From the NCBI GenBank assembly GCA_964552955.1, contig CAZKIU010000026.1, forward strand, positions 1 to 49,083: a stretch of 49,083 bases of DNA. Direction: 5' to 3'. The notes beneath the pieces were generated by a model. The model was not told the origin of the DNA. It saw only the letters and a list, made by a program, of their open reading frames with translations, and made no database searches. The stretch comes from UBA1413 sp964552955. Its GTDB lineage: Bacteria; Bacteroidota; Bacteroidia; Bacteroidales; Prolixibacteraceae. Shown here piece by piece: positions 34,564 through 42,803 of this stretch; the first letter of the stretch is position 1, and every line of letters begins with the position of its first letter. The translations under genes were made by a program, and so were the position numbers.

Positions 34564-34881
34564 TCAAGCTACAATTTTGCTTTGGTAAAATAATCGGGCA
34601 TTGGAATGCTCATATTCTTCCGGAGAAAGATTGAGAATATCCATTGGAATCTTGAATTTCCTTAATGTCTCCGTTTCAGATTTCATGGTAAGCCGGGCTC
34701 TTTCAAAAATATCAAGATTGGAAAATCCAGATGAAATAATGATCAGGTCAATATCACTTCCTTTGTTCATATCACCATGTAAGGCTGACCCGAACAAAGC
34801 AATTGCGTCTATTTGTATTCCATTCTTTATCAAGCATTGTTTGAGAAAAACAATGACTTCTTTTATTGTTTCTTGATCCAT
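34564..34881 (-). CDS. MNT-type nucleotidyltransferase antitoxin (MntA-like)
   Basis: 105 aa. The minimal nucleotidyltransferase signature GSX10DXD is exact: G31-S32 then D43-I-D45 (LFGSALHGDMNKGSDIDL). Members pair with HEPN proteins and, in studied cases, AMPylate the HEPN ribonuclease to silence it. The HEPN gene lies immediately upstream on the same strand, overlapping by 19 bases, giving a HEPN-then-MNT operon. It is convergent with the receptor gene. Confidence 0.88.
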   Translation of the reverse strand: MDQETIKEVIVFLKQCLIKNGIQIDAIALFGSALHGDMNKGSDIDLIIISSGFSNLDIFERARLTMKSETETLRKFKIPMDILNLSPEEYEHSNARLFYQSKIVA

Positions 34882-35246
34882 TCCTGTACTTCTTTTGTTT
34901 GATTCAAAATAGCCAATGTTCGTTCTTCAGAATAGGACTGCGATAATTTTCTTAAATCATCCGGATAACGGGTAGGGACTGAAATCTTGTTCAACAAAAA
35001 GAGAAATTCATAATAAGGATCACTCAGCTTCAGATCCATCTTGTCAACAAAATAAATAAGGCTATGTGTCTTTGTCGGAAATTCTCCAATGCTTTTCAAC
35101 AACAACCCCTTCAATGCTTTTTCCAGAGAGAGATGGCACATAAAAATACAATAAACCATCCTTCCGGATCTGAACATATCAAATGCAGTTTCGAGATCAT
35201 AGTCAGATTGGAAATACCATTCCTCAAATATCTCTTTGTTATCCAT
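34863..35246 (-). CDS. HEPN-domain protein (toxin of the HEPN/MNT pair)
   Basis: 127 aa, all-helical HEPN domain: DYDLETAFDMFRSGRMVYCI, FMCHLSLEKALKGLLLKSIG, KTHSLIYFVDKM and TRYPDDLRKL. The EKALKGL and TRYP strings fit the Pfam HEPN group. The RX4HXY active-site motif of HepT RNases is not seen, so catalytic activity is uncertain. It may be a regulator or an inactive partner. The gene overlaps the MNT gene. Confidence 0.85.
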   Translation of the reverse strand: MDNKEIFEEWYFQSDYDLETAFDMFRSGRMVYCIFMCHLSLEKALKGLLLKSIGEFPTKTHSLIYFVDKMDLKLSDPYYEFLFLLNKISVPTRYPDDLRKLSQSYSEERTLAILNQTKEVQEWIKKQ

Positions 35247-35654
35247 GATACAAATCTACAAATTTGCAGTGAAAGTATAATCAGGGTGCCGATTTATATC
35301 ACTGCCAACCTGAACAAGGACCTTTTCGGAATTTGGCTTGGATTATGAAATGATATCCTCCGCATAAATAAGAATGTTGTGCTGATAATGTTTGATAGGT
35401 TTACCCGTTTTGCTGGCCCTGCTGTATCATGTTTCCTGGAAAGGAAAAGGGTGGCATGAAGATAAAAGCTGCCCTATGATAAATAAAACTCAGAAGAAAA
35501 TTCTCCTGAGATTTTTTTATTTTTTTTGTCAGATGCTCATTATCATTGAATTATTCAGACCGAAAAAAGGATAAAATTTTGTGGTAGATTTGTTCTACAA
35601 AATTTAAAATATATTTTTCAATAATCTCATATACTGATATATACGAGATTTTTT
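35247..35654. other. Island right end without intact genes
   Basis: 408 bases. It contains the tail of a possible lost gene (open frame ending ITANLNKDLFGIWLGL at about 35346) and a degraded toxin-like piece at about 35386-35480 that shares GGTTTACCCGTTTT and TTCCTGGAAA with 30800-30845. These point to earlier contents now decayed. Confidence 0.4.
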
Positions 35655-35704
35655 CATCAGCTTCCCAAGCTGAGGGTCGCGGGTTCGACCCCCGTTTCCC
35701 GCTC
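35655..35704. repeat. Right att-like repeat (tRNA-Gly 3' part)
   Basis: Exact 50-bp copy of 29661-29710, without the tRNA 5' half, so it is not a functional tRNA. With the left copy it bounds 6.0 kb carrying three toxin-antitoxin-type loci. Confidence 0.88.
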
Positions 35705-35735
35705 AAAGAGAGACAGGAGTCTCTCTTTTTTGTTT
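35705..35735 (+). terminator. Ancestral terminator of tRNA-Gly
   Basis: A 10-bp stem AAAGAGAGAC/GTCTCTCTTT with an AGGA loop is followed by T's. It lies directly after the displaced tRNA 3' end and is probably the original tRNA-Gly terminator. Confidence 0.8.
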
Positions 35736-35913
35736 TACAGGCCATCCAATACCCCGGCTGAGGGGCGCCCCACAAAGTCTAAAAATTGCCCGCATTTCTG
35801 TTTTCTACAACTTCATCAAGAAAGAGAATATCCTTATGTTTAATTATTCCGGTCACAAATATGATCTGACTATTTATTGTTAAAATTGTGACCTGAAATT
35901 GAACACAAATAAA

Positions 35914-37476
35914 ATGGTTAAAAGAACCTTCTTTCTTTGGATGCTTTTTATGGTGGCCCTGAATGGTCATGCTCAGCATGCAAAGGTGATTGACTCCATC
36001 ATTGAACTGGGAAAAACCGACAATCAGACGATGCGTCATCTTGATGTCATTTCAAATCGTTTTGGCGGCCGGCTGATTGGTTCTGATGCCTATGAAAATG
36101 CAGCCTTATGGTGTGCTTCCGAATTTAAAAAATGGGGCATGGAAGTGATTATGGATGAAGTGGGTACGGTTCCTGTGGGCTTCAACCGGGGTCCCTGGTT
36201 CGGCAGGCTCCTTTCCGATAATGGTATGACGCTCCATTTTGCCACCCCTTCCTACACTTCCGGAACGAAAGGGGTTCAGAGAGGCCATGTGCTGATAGAA
36301 CCCAAAAACCAGGAGGAATTCAACCGGATGAAGGGCGCCCTGAAAGGGGCATGGGTGCTTATAGGGGGAAAGAACGAAGGCTGGCCCATCGACTTCTCTG
36401 AAAAAGCCGATTCGGCCAGGGATGCCATCATTCATTACAATGACTCCATCGGAAAAATCAACCAAACAATTAGGTCCGAGAACTACTCAAACCGGGATAA
36501 ACCCCCGAAAGAGTTGCTCCCCCTGAAGGAGGAGCCAGCCCTTTTTTACCGGCAGATGCGCGAAGCAGGAATTCTTGGAATCATCCAATCCTCGGCAGTC
36601 CCCATCAGAGCCCTCTATGACAGGAAAAACCTGGATAAAATGAGTTTCGAACACCTGCCGGTGGTTTGCGATATCAAGCTCGATGAACAACAATATGCCA
36701 TAATTGAAAAAATGGTGAAGGAACGCCGCTATTTCCTCCTCGAATTCGATATCCGGAATCACTTTAAACCAGGGCCGGTCAAATACCATAATGTCATCGG
36801 AGTGATTAAGGGATCGCGTTATCCCGATGAATATGTCATGATGGGAGGTCACCTCGATGCTTTCGATGTGGCGACCGGAGGGGTGGATGACGGATCGGGA
36901 GTAACCCCTGTCATGGAGGCAGCCAGACTGATCATGGCCGCGGGCGGAAAACCCGAAAGAACAATTCTGGCCTGCCTATGGGCCGGTGAGGAGTTCGGAT
37001 TACTCGGATCAAAACACTGGGTGGAAACCAACAAGGAGAAGCTCCCGAAAATCTCCAATTACTTTAACCGCGACGGAGGCCCTACAGTAGCATCAGGACT
37101 CGAAGTTCCTGTGGCCATGTATGATGACTTTGAAAAAGTGTGCAAACCGCTTGACAAAATCAATCCCGACTTCCCGTTCAAACTCACAAAAAGTTCCAGG
37201 CCACCCCGCCCCTTGCCCAAAGCTGCAGGGGGTTCTGACCACGCCTATTTTGCCATGAATGGAGTGCCTACGCTCTCTTTTGACGCTCCCGATTCAAAAG
37301 GATATGATTTCAGCTATATGGAAATTTGGCATACCGAAAAGGATACTTACGATAAGAGCATCCCTGAATACCAGGAACATACTTCGGTAGTCATGGCGGT
37401 AGTCCTCTATAACCTGGCCAATCTTGATCATCTGCTTTCCCGGCAGGGACTCTATCTCGATCCGGCAGAAAAATAA
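35914..37476 (+). CDS. Exported M28-family peptidase (carboxypeptidase Q-like)
   Basis: 520 aa from ATG 35914 (MVKRTFF); an upstream TTG at 35899 is less likely. The signal peptide ends ALNGHAQ. The M28 zinc site is visible: GGHLDAFDVATGGVDDGSG (about 313-331, His and Asp ligands), WAGEEFG (about 356-362, catalytic and ligand Glu), NRDGGP and the C-terminal WHTEKDTYDK His. A PA-like insert (about 120-290) lies before the catalytic part. Relatives remove N-terminal residues or dipeptides in the periplasm or outside. It stands alone just right of the tRNA-Gly island. Confidence 0.88.
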   Translation: MVKRTFFLWMLFMVALNGHAQHAKVIDSIIELGKTDNQTMRHLDVISNRFGGRLIGSDAYENAALWCASEFKKWGMEVIMDEVGTVPVGFNRGPWFGRLLSDNGMTLHFATPSYTSGTKGVQRGHVLIEPKNQEEFNRMKGALKGAWVLIGGKNEGWPIDFSEKADSARDAIIHYNDSIGKINQTIRSENYSNRDKPPKELLPLKEEPALFYRQMREAGILGIIQSSAVPIRALYDRKNLDKMSFEHLPVVCDIKLDEQQYAIIEKMVKERRYFLLEFDIRNHFKPGPVKYHNVIGVIKGSRYPDEYVMMGGHLDAFDVATGGVDDGSGVTPVMEAARLIMAAGGKPERTILACLWAGEEFGLLGSKHWVETNKEKLPKISNYFNRDGGPTVASGLEVPVAMYDDFEKVCKPLDKINPDFPFKLTKSSRPPRPLPKAAGGSDHAYFAMNGVPTLSFDAPDSKGYDFSYMEIWHTEKDTYDKSIPEYQEHTSVVMAVVLYNLANLDHLLSRQGLYLDPAEK

Positions 37477-37591
37477 GCCGGGGGAACCTAACTCTGTGAC
37501 ACTTCTGAATCCCGGGAAGCGCTTTGTGTCAAATTTAATAACTTGCGGAGGAAATTTTTAAGCCGAAAAAATACTAATTTAAAAATATATT

Positions 37592-38497
37592 ATGATGAAT
37601 TTTAAAACTCCTTTTACAAAAATGATTTTGATGGCGATCATGGCTTGTTTCGCGATCCACATTCCTTCTGAGGCGAAAGCCCGTAAAAATTCCGGAAAAC
37701 AGGGCGTTCAGATTGGAGCCATCACCTACAGTTACCGGAGCATGCCCGACCAGTCGATAGAAGCCATATTGGATTACCTGGTCAGGTCAGGTATAAATTC
37801 GGCTGAGTTAATGGGGGGCCCTGTCGAACAATATGCAGGCATACCTCAGGTGAAAGACCAGGCGGCTATCAAGGCATGGAGAACCACGGTCGAAATGGAT
37901 AAATTCAAGGAAATCAAAAAGATGTTTGACAAAAAGAAGGTGAAAATCGATATCTTGAAGTTGGGTGAATCCCGCTGGTCAGATGAAGAGATCGATTACG
38001 CCTTCAATGTATGTAAAACGCTTGGTGCCAGAGGAATCAGCATGGAGATTTCTGAACAGACGGCAAAACGGATGGCTCCCTTTGCTGAAAAACACAACCT
38101 GTACGTGATTCTTCACAACCATCTGCAGCCGGGAGATCCCGGATTCAGCTTTGACAAGATCCTGGCCTACGGGAAAAAACTGATGCTAAACTTTGACTGC
38201 GGCCATTATTACGGAGCTACCGGGCTGCATCCCAATCCTCTCATTGAAAGGCTGCACGACAGAATTGCCAGCATCCATATCAAGGATAAAACAGGACCGA
38301 AAGCGGTTGAACCCAACCAGAACAAACCTTTCGGAATGGGAGAAACTCCGGTGAAAGAGATCCTTCAACTCGTCCAAAAGAACAATTGGCCCATCACTTG
38401 TGATATTGAGCTCGAATACAACATACCCAAAGAGTCCGATGCCGTTAAGGAGGTAACAAAGTGTGTGGAATATTGCCAAAAGGCCCTGATGCCTTAG
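37592..38497 (+). CDS. Exported sugar isomerase/epimerase-like TIM-barrel protein
   Basis: 301 aa with a Sec-type signal (MILMAIMACFAIHIPSEAKA, about 10-30). The AP-endonuclease-2-like barrel has KIDILKLGESR, ARGISMEISEQ, YVILHNHLQPGDPGF, MLNFDCGHYYGATG, RIASIHIKDKTG and TCDIELEYN. His, Asp and Glu on these strands are candidate metal ligands. It differs from the paralogue at 15138 in signal type (Sec instead of Tat) and in sequence, so the two blocks are not recent copies. It is likely periplasmic and acts on keto-sugars; substrate unknown. Confidence 0.8.
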   Translation: MMNFKTPFTKMILMAIMACFAIHIPSEAKARKNSGKQGVQIGAITYSYRSMPDQSIEAILDYLVRSGINSAELMGGPVEQYAGIPQVKDQAAIKAWRTTVEMDKFKEIKKMFDKKKVKIDILKLGESRWSDEEIDYAFNVCKTLGARGISMEISEQTAKRMAPFAEKHNLYVILHNHLQPGDPGFSFDKILAYGKKLMLNFDCGHYYGATGLHPNPLIERLHDRIASIHIKDKTGPKAVEPNQNKPFGMGETPVKEILQLVQKNNWPITCDIELEYNIPKESDAVKEVTKCVEYCQKALMP

Positions 38498-38633
38498 CCC
38501 TGAATGGCATATATCCCATGGCACCCCATTGCACGCCGGTAGGGGATTCCCGGAATTATGCCTTCCGCCAGAGGGCCACCAACACCCTCTAGGAGCATAC
38601 TCTCCTAAAGCTTACTTATACATGGTGACTATT

Positions 38634-38672
38634 CCCCATCATGAGCGCAGCAGATCTTCGCTCATGATGGGG
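38634..38672. terminator. Bidirectional terminator-like perfect hairpin between convergent genes
   Basis: CCCCATCATGAGCG (38634-38647) and its exact inverse (38659-38672) flank an 11-nt loop. Weaker hairpins precede it at 38570-38590 and 38591-38606. There is no T tract, so termination efficiency is unclear. The 17 bases from 38634 recur at 42734-42750. Confidence 0.55.
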
Positions 38673-38695
38673 AGTAACTTACTCGGCCCGGCCAA

Positions 38696-40060
38696 TTAAA
38701 CCTGCTCTGCAGCCTCTTTATTAAAACAGATTTCAAATGTAGTCCCCACGTTCTCATTGCTGTTGATAAATAGCTCAGCATTATGCAATCTTACGATTTG
38801 CCTGACCAGGGATAGACCGATCCCATACCCCCCCTTAAAACGGGCATTGGAACCCCTTTCAAAGGGATTTAAGATTTTCTGCATTTCATCCGTGGGGATT
38901 CCGATCCCACGATCCCTGACTCGAACTTGAATCCATTTTTTGGTCTCAGAAATCTTCACCTCGATCTCATTTTCCGAGAACTTTAACGCATTATCTATCA
39001 AATTCCGGAATGCAATCTCAAGCATTTCGAAATTTCCACGGATGAGGAGCTCTTCGTGGCTTTCCAGGTATTCGATATTCAGCAAAATCTTTCTGTTGGG
39101 GTATTTCGCCTTTGCCGACTGAATGGCATTGGTAACCGGCTCGTCCATATGCAATTCGGTCCGACGGAAAACGCTACCCCTTTTCAGATGTGCCAACTCC
39201 AGCATGCCATTGATCAACTGATTCAATTTCCGGAGATCCTTCACGATTCCTGAAATATGTTCCACATATTGCTCCGAAGTGGATGGCCGGGTCAGAATAT
39301 AATCGGATTCTGCGATCATCACCGCCAGTGGAGTGCGTAACTCATGGGATGCATTGGATACAAATTCGTCCTGACTTTTAAACGCTTGTTCAAGATCAGC
39401 GAGCATCTCATTAAAGGTTGTGGCGAGCTGTTCAATCTCATCCTTCCCCCTCCCTTCATCCAGGCGGTTACTTAGTTTCAACGCGTTGATTTGCTTCACA
39501 CTCGAAATAATCCTGGAAATAGGCTTTATGGCCGATTGGGAAAAGAAATAGGAGGCCGAAATGGACAACCAGGCACTGAACAAAATGCACCAGAAAAGTA
39601 TCTTACGCAAGTTCTTCAGAGATTCTGCCCGGTATTTATCATACGCCATTACAGTAACATAGTAGGCTTGATTATCAAACCTATGTCTGTAATGGATCCC
39701 GTCTTTTACCCCATTGGTTATATATTCGGGAAAGGTACTACCGCTCTTCCTGATGGCACTGATCCCGTTCAGATTCTTAATTCCATGGCTATATAGTATT
39801 CTGCCTGTGGAATCGGTGATCGCAATCTCCACCTCGTCAAGCGACTTGGTTGTTTGCTGGATCTTCTGCAGCAGGGTGGAATCTACTTCCACTACGTTAA
39901 TTAATAAGATGGCGCTGTTTTGCGCTTCCACTAACAGATTTTGCCTGAAATTGGCCCGCTGGCTGGTGAATGAGAAATAATAGACCAATACGGAAAAAAA
40001 CAAAAGAATGCCAAAAACGATAATCGTAAATTGTATCGATAACTTCGTCTTAATGTTCAT
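38696..40060 (-). CDS. HAMP-type sensor histidine kinase
   Basis: 454 aa from ATG 40060 (MNIKTKL). TM1 lies at about 10-30, then a periplasmic sensor region of about 125 residues, TM2 at about 155-175 and HAMP at about 178-230 (SAIKPISRIISSVKQI). HisKA has the phospho-acceptor H239 in SHELRTPLAV, and HATPase has NLIDNALKFS, GIGIPTDEM and GYGIGLSLV. It phosphorylates the response regulator encoded just upstream (one base between the genes). The sensor domain gives no ligand clue. It is the second gene of a minus-strand operon and ends near the convergent isomerase gene. Confidence 0.92.
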   Translation of the reverse strand: MNIKTKLSIQFTIIVFGILLFFSVLVYYFSFTSQRANFRQNLLVEAQNSAILLINVVEVDSTLLQKIQQTTKSLDEVEIAITDSTGRILYSHGIKNLNGISAIRKSGSTFPEYITNGVKDGIHYRHRFDNQAYYVTVMAYDKYRAESLKNLRKILFWCILFSAWLSISASYFFSQSAIKPISRIISSVKQINALKLSNRLDEGRGKDEIEQLATTFNEMLADLEQAFKSQDEFVSNASHELRTPLAVMIAESDYILTRPSTSEQYVEHISGIVKDLRKLNQLINGMLELAHLKRGSVFRRTELHMDEPVTNAIQSAKAKYPNRKILLNIEYLESHEELLIRGNFEMLEIAFRNLIDNALKFSENEIEVKISETKKWIQVRVRDRGIGIPTDEMQKILNPFERGSNARFKGGYGIGLSLVRQIVRLHNAELFINSNENVGTTFEICFNKEAAEQV

Positions 40061-40061
40061 T

Positions 40062-40754
40062 TCAGAGCTCTTTATCGTTACAATAAAACCCAAATCCAAA
40101 TTTTGTGTATATCAGTTTGGGTTCAAAACCCATATCGATCTTCTTTCTCAAATAATTGATATAAACATCCAGCACATTGGTCCCGGTATCAAAATCAATC
40201 CCCCATATTTTTTCAATAATATAATCCCGTGCCAGCAATTTCCCCTTGTTTTTAAGCAAGAGCTCCAACAAAGCGAACTCCTTAGAGGTAAGCTGAATCT
40301 TTTGTCCTCCCCGGACAATGGTTTTTCTGTCTAAATCCATCTCCAGGTTGGCAATAGTTAGCCTGTTCTGGTGCATAATTATCGTATCGCTGCGTTTTAG
40401 GAAGACATTGATCCGTGCCAGTAATTCCCTGAAATCATAGGGCTTCAAAACGTAGTCATCTGCACCGGTATCAAAACCGGTCAACTTATTTTCGGTTGTA
40501 CCAAATGCGGTTAGCATAATGATCGGAACATTGCGGTTCGCCTTCCTGATTTCTCTGCAGAGTTCATATCCATTGATAACCGGCAGGTTAATATCGAGTA
40601 ATATAAGATCATAATCGGTGTGTTCGGTCATTTTCCTACCAACAAAACCATCATAAGCCACTTCAACCAGAAATCCTGCTTCTCCCAATTGCTTCTGCAG
40701 GATATCTGCCAGTCGCTGTTCGTCTTCCACTACCAATAATTTCTTCTTTAACAT
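40062..40754 (-). CDS. OmpR/PhoB-family response regulator
   Basis: 230 aa from ATG 40754 (MLKKKLLVVEDEQRL); an upstream GTG at 40769 is less likely. The receiver domain has acidic E10/D11, phospho-acceptor D54 (LILLDINLP), T82 and K104 (VLKPYDFRE). The C-terminal OmpR winged helix spans about 132-225 (LTSKEFALLELLLKNKGKLL, then NVLDVYINYLRKKID). Phosphorylated regulators of this type bind 11-bp direct repeats. Exactly such repeats lie 53-92 bases upstream at 40807-40846, between this gene and a divergent 40-aa membrane peptide, so both genes are likely targets. Confidence 0.93.
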   Translation of the reverse strand: MLKKKLLVVEDEQRLADILQKQLGEAGFLVEVAYDGFVGRKMTEHTDYDLILLDINLPVINGYELCREIRKANRNVPIIMLTAFGTTENKLTGFDTGADDYVLKPYDFRELLARINVFLKRSDTIIMHQNRLTIANLEMDLDRKTIVRGGQKIQLTSKEFALLELLLKNKGKLLARDYIIEKIWGIDFDTGTNVLDVYINYLRKKIDMGFEPKLIYTKFGFGFYCNDKEL

Positions 40755-40806
40755 ATCATCCTGTACCACAACACAAAGCTAACTTACCGCTGTTGAAAAG
40801 AGACTT

Positions 40807-40846
40807 TTCTAATTAAATTCTAATCATCTTCTAATTTTATTCTAAA
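40807..40846. promoter_or_regulatory. Four 11-bp-spaced TTCTAAT repeats: probable response-regulator sites
   Basis: TTCTAAT at 40807-40813, 40818-40824 and 40829-40835, and TTCTAAA at 40840-40846, are exactly 11 bp apart. OmpR/PhoB regulators bind tandem repeats with this period, so two dimers would fit. The last repeat falls where a -33 element would be for the -7 box at 40869, the arrangement expected for activation. Both the regulator gene (minus) and the small peptide gene (plus) flank the array. Confidence 0.75.
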
Positions 40847-40868
40847 TGATGAAGATTTGAATCCCCTG

Positions 40869-40876
40869 TATTTTTG
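40869..40876 (+). promoter_or_regulatory. -7 box of the small membrane peptide gene
   Basis: TATTTTTG is an exact TAnnTTTG match 23 bases before the peptide ATG at 40900. There is no TTTG at 19-21 bases upstream; that place is taken by the fourth TTCTAA repeat, which suggests an activator-dependent promoter. Confidence 0.6.
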
Positions 40877-40899
40877 ACCTTATAGAAAAATTAAACCTT

Positions 40900-41022
40900 A
40901 TGAGCAAATTTAAAGAGAAAATTGAAAAGATGAAAAACAACGGTTGCCTGGCCATGCTGGCGTTTTTTGGTTCCATTACAGTTGTTTTCATATTATTGAA
41001 ATTGTTTGTCTTTAAAGGGTAA
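40900..41022 (+). CDS. 40-aa single-TM membrane peptide divergent from the two-component system
   Basis: The frame has a charged amphipathic N-terminus (MSKFKEKIEKMKNNG, +3 to +4), one hydrophobic helix of about 21 residues (CLAMLAFFGSITVVFILLKLF, about 16-36) and a short basic end (VFKG). It is a typical small inner-membrane protein with the N-terminus in the cytoplasm. It has a good -7 box, four response-regulator-type repeats and a start 145 bases from the regulator start. It could be a target or a feedback partner of the kinase; that role is inferred. It was identified by direct reading because it is shorter than normal gene-calling limits. Confidence 0.65.
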   Translation: MSKFKEKIEKMKNNGCLAMLAFFGSITVVFILLKLFVFKG

Positions 41023-41425
41023 GGCCAGGTCAAGATCAGTTTCTTATCGTCATCGGGCTAAACGCCCATCTTAAACCCAGGGCGTGTCATCTGTTGCAGT
41101 TTCCGCATCCATTTTTCTGTATCTCTATTAAAAAAAAGGAATCTGCCAAGAGTTAATAATGACTCAGGGCACAGTATTGTTTGAGTTGTGGGGAACGCAT
41201 TGACATGCACTCTTTTGACTTAATGAACCATTAGGTATCCTGGTTCCATTAGTCGGGTCAACTGTATCCGGTTGGGAATAAAATTCCCTTGGTTAAAAGA
41301 AATTCCACTCCATTTGTACGGGAGTTTGCCGGGGATTTGCTACTTTCAAGCCCGAATAAACAATGATGCTCCCGCCTTATGTAAACCAGACTGACAGGCG
41401 GGTTTTCGTTAATAGATACTATACC
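41023..41425. other. Intergenic region before the second MocA gene
   Basis: 403 bases without a supported gene. TACTTTCA at 41341-41348 is a near-consensus -7 box for the gene at 41426, with TTTG at 41313-41316 at a long spacing of 24 bases. Confidence 0.45.
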
Positions 41426-42679
41426 ATGGACAGAAGAAAATTCATCAGGAACGGAATGGCTACGGTGGCGGCCTTTTCCATTGTTCCGGCCCACGTACTG
41501 GGCGGACCTCGCCACCTGGCTCCCTCTGACCGGCTGACCAAGGCGATCATCGGTGTGGGGGGCATGGGCCGCGGTCATATCGGTTATGAAAATACCCCGG
41601 TAGTGGCCATCTGCGATGTGGATAAAAAGCATATCGAGCTGGCGCAGAAACAACTCGGATCACCAGTAAAAGTATACCACGATTACCGGGAGTTGCTTCT
41701 TGACCCAGGAATTGACATCGTCCATATTGCCACTCCCCCGCACTGGCACGGCATCATGAGCGTCGACGCTGCCAGGGCCGGCAAGGATATCTGGTGCGAA
41801 AAACCGATGACCCGGACCATCGGCGAAGGGCTCCGCGTGAAAGAGGCTATGGCCCATTACGGCCGTATCTTCAGGCTGAACACCTGGTTCCGCTTTAAAG
41901 ACAATTTCTACGGCATGAACACCACCGTGGAACCCATCAAAAAACTGGTCGACAGTGGCATGCTCGGATGGCCCCTTAAAGTCACGGTCAACGCCGCCAC
42001 CGGTTTCGACTGGAAATTCTATTGGGTGGGCCGCACCGACCTCGACATCCAGCCGGTACCCCCTGAACTCGATTACGATATGTGGCTGGGACCTGCCCCG
42101 TTTAAACCTTACCATCCCCACCGCACCCACGGCACCTTCCGAGGCTATTGGGATTACGACGGGGGCGGACTCGGTGACATGGGACAACACTACCTTGATC
42201 CCATCCAGTATTTCCTCGGAAAAGATGATACCTCGCCGGTGACCGTGGAAGTCGACGGCGAACAGCAGCATCCCGATGCTGCGGGGACCTGGAAACGGGT
42301 GGAACTCACCTATGCCGATGGCTGCAAAATCATCCTCGACGGGGAAAACCGCGACACAAATGCCGCCTATATCGAAGGCCCCAAGGGAAAAGTCTTCCGC
42401 GGTTTCCGCAGTGATATTCCCGACCTCGACAAGAAACTGGCTACCCTCCCCAATCCGGAACCTCAAATCACCTCTTTCTCAGAGGCGGTCAGAACCCGTC
42501 AGAAATTTGCGCTCAACGAGGAAAACGGATTCCGCTCGTGTACGCTGGTTAACATGGCCATCATCGCCGTAAGACTCGGCCGATCCCTGGAATTCGACCC
42601 CGTGAAATGCGAATTCGTCGGGGACCAGGCCGCCAACATGCTGGTCCACCAACCCATGAGAGCCCCCTGGAATATCTGA
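41426..42679 (+). CDS. Tat-exported Gfo/Idh/MocA-family oxidoreductase (second)
   Basis: 417 aa from ATG 41426 (MDRRKFIRNGMATVAAFSIVP), which gives a twin-arginine signal; an upstream ATG at 41363 adds unrelated residues. The Rossmann NAD(P) fold begins KAIIGVGGMGRGHIG. CEKPMTRT (about 130) is the EKP motif with the conserved Lys. The C-terminal domain includes WLGPAPFKPYHPHRTHGTFRGYW and GGLGDMGQHYLDPI. It is periplasmic, probably oxidising a glycoside; substrate unknown. The HEAT/DUF1080 gene follows after 124 bases, then MFS and sulfatase genes, a likely functional unit. Confidence 0.88.
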   Translation: MDRRKFIRNGMATVAAFSIVPAHVLGGPRHLAPSDRLTKAIIGVGGMGRGHIGYENTPVVAICDVDKKHIELAQKQLGSPVKVYHDYRELLLDPGIDIVHIATPPHWHGIMSVDAARAGKDIWCEKPMTRTIGEGLRVKEAMAHYGRIFRLNTWFRFKDNFYGMNTTVEPIKKLVDSGMLGWPLKVTVNAATGFDWKFYWVGRTDLDIQPVPPELDYDMWLGPAPFKPYHPHRTHGTFRGYWDYDGGGLGDMGQHYLDPIQYFLGKDDTSPVTVEVDGEQQHPDAAGTWKRVELTYADGCKIILDGENRDTNAAYIEGPKGKVFRGFRSDIPDLDKKLATLPNPEPQITSFSEAVRTRQKFALNEENGFRSCTLVNMAIIAVRLGRSLEFDPVKCEFVGDQAANMLVHQPMRAPWNI

Positions 42680-42803
42680 CACCAACCCATTATGGCTGAA
42701 CGGCCCATGCAATTTAAGGATCAACCCGGATCACCCCATCATGAGCGCAGGACTGTTCTTTCAAGGAATGAATCAAAATAACGCAATTAACTATACAGAT
42801 AAA

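Noticed and set aside
35655..35704. Possible second tRNA-Gly gene
   Set aside because: Only the 3' portion is present. The acceptor 5' strand and D arm are missing, so it cannot fold as a tRNA.
28815..38620. Similarity between 28822-28842 and 38601-38618 (CTCCTAAAG..TT..ACTTAT)
   Set aside because: About 16 matching bases with an indel, in low-complexity surroundings and without shared flanks. It is too weak to call a repeat.
40807..40846. Short regular repeats considered as a CRISPR array
   Set aside because: The 7-bp units with 4-bp gaps are far too short. The period and position fit response-regulator sites instead.
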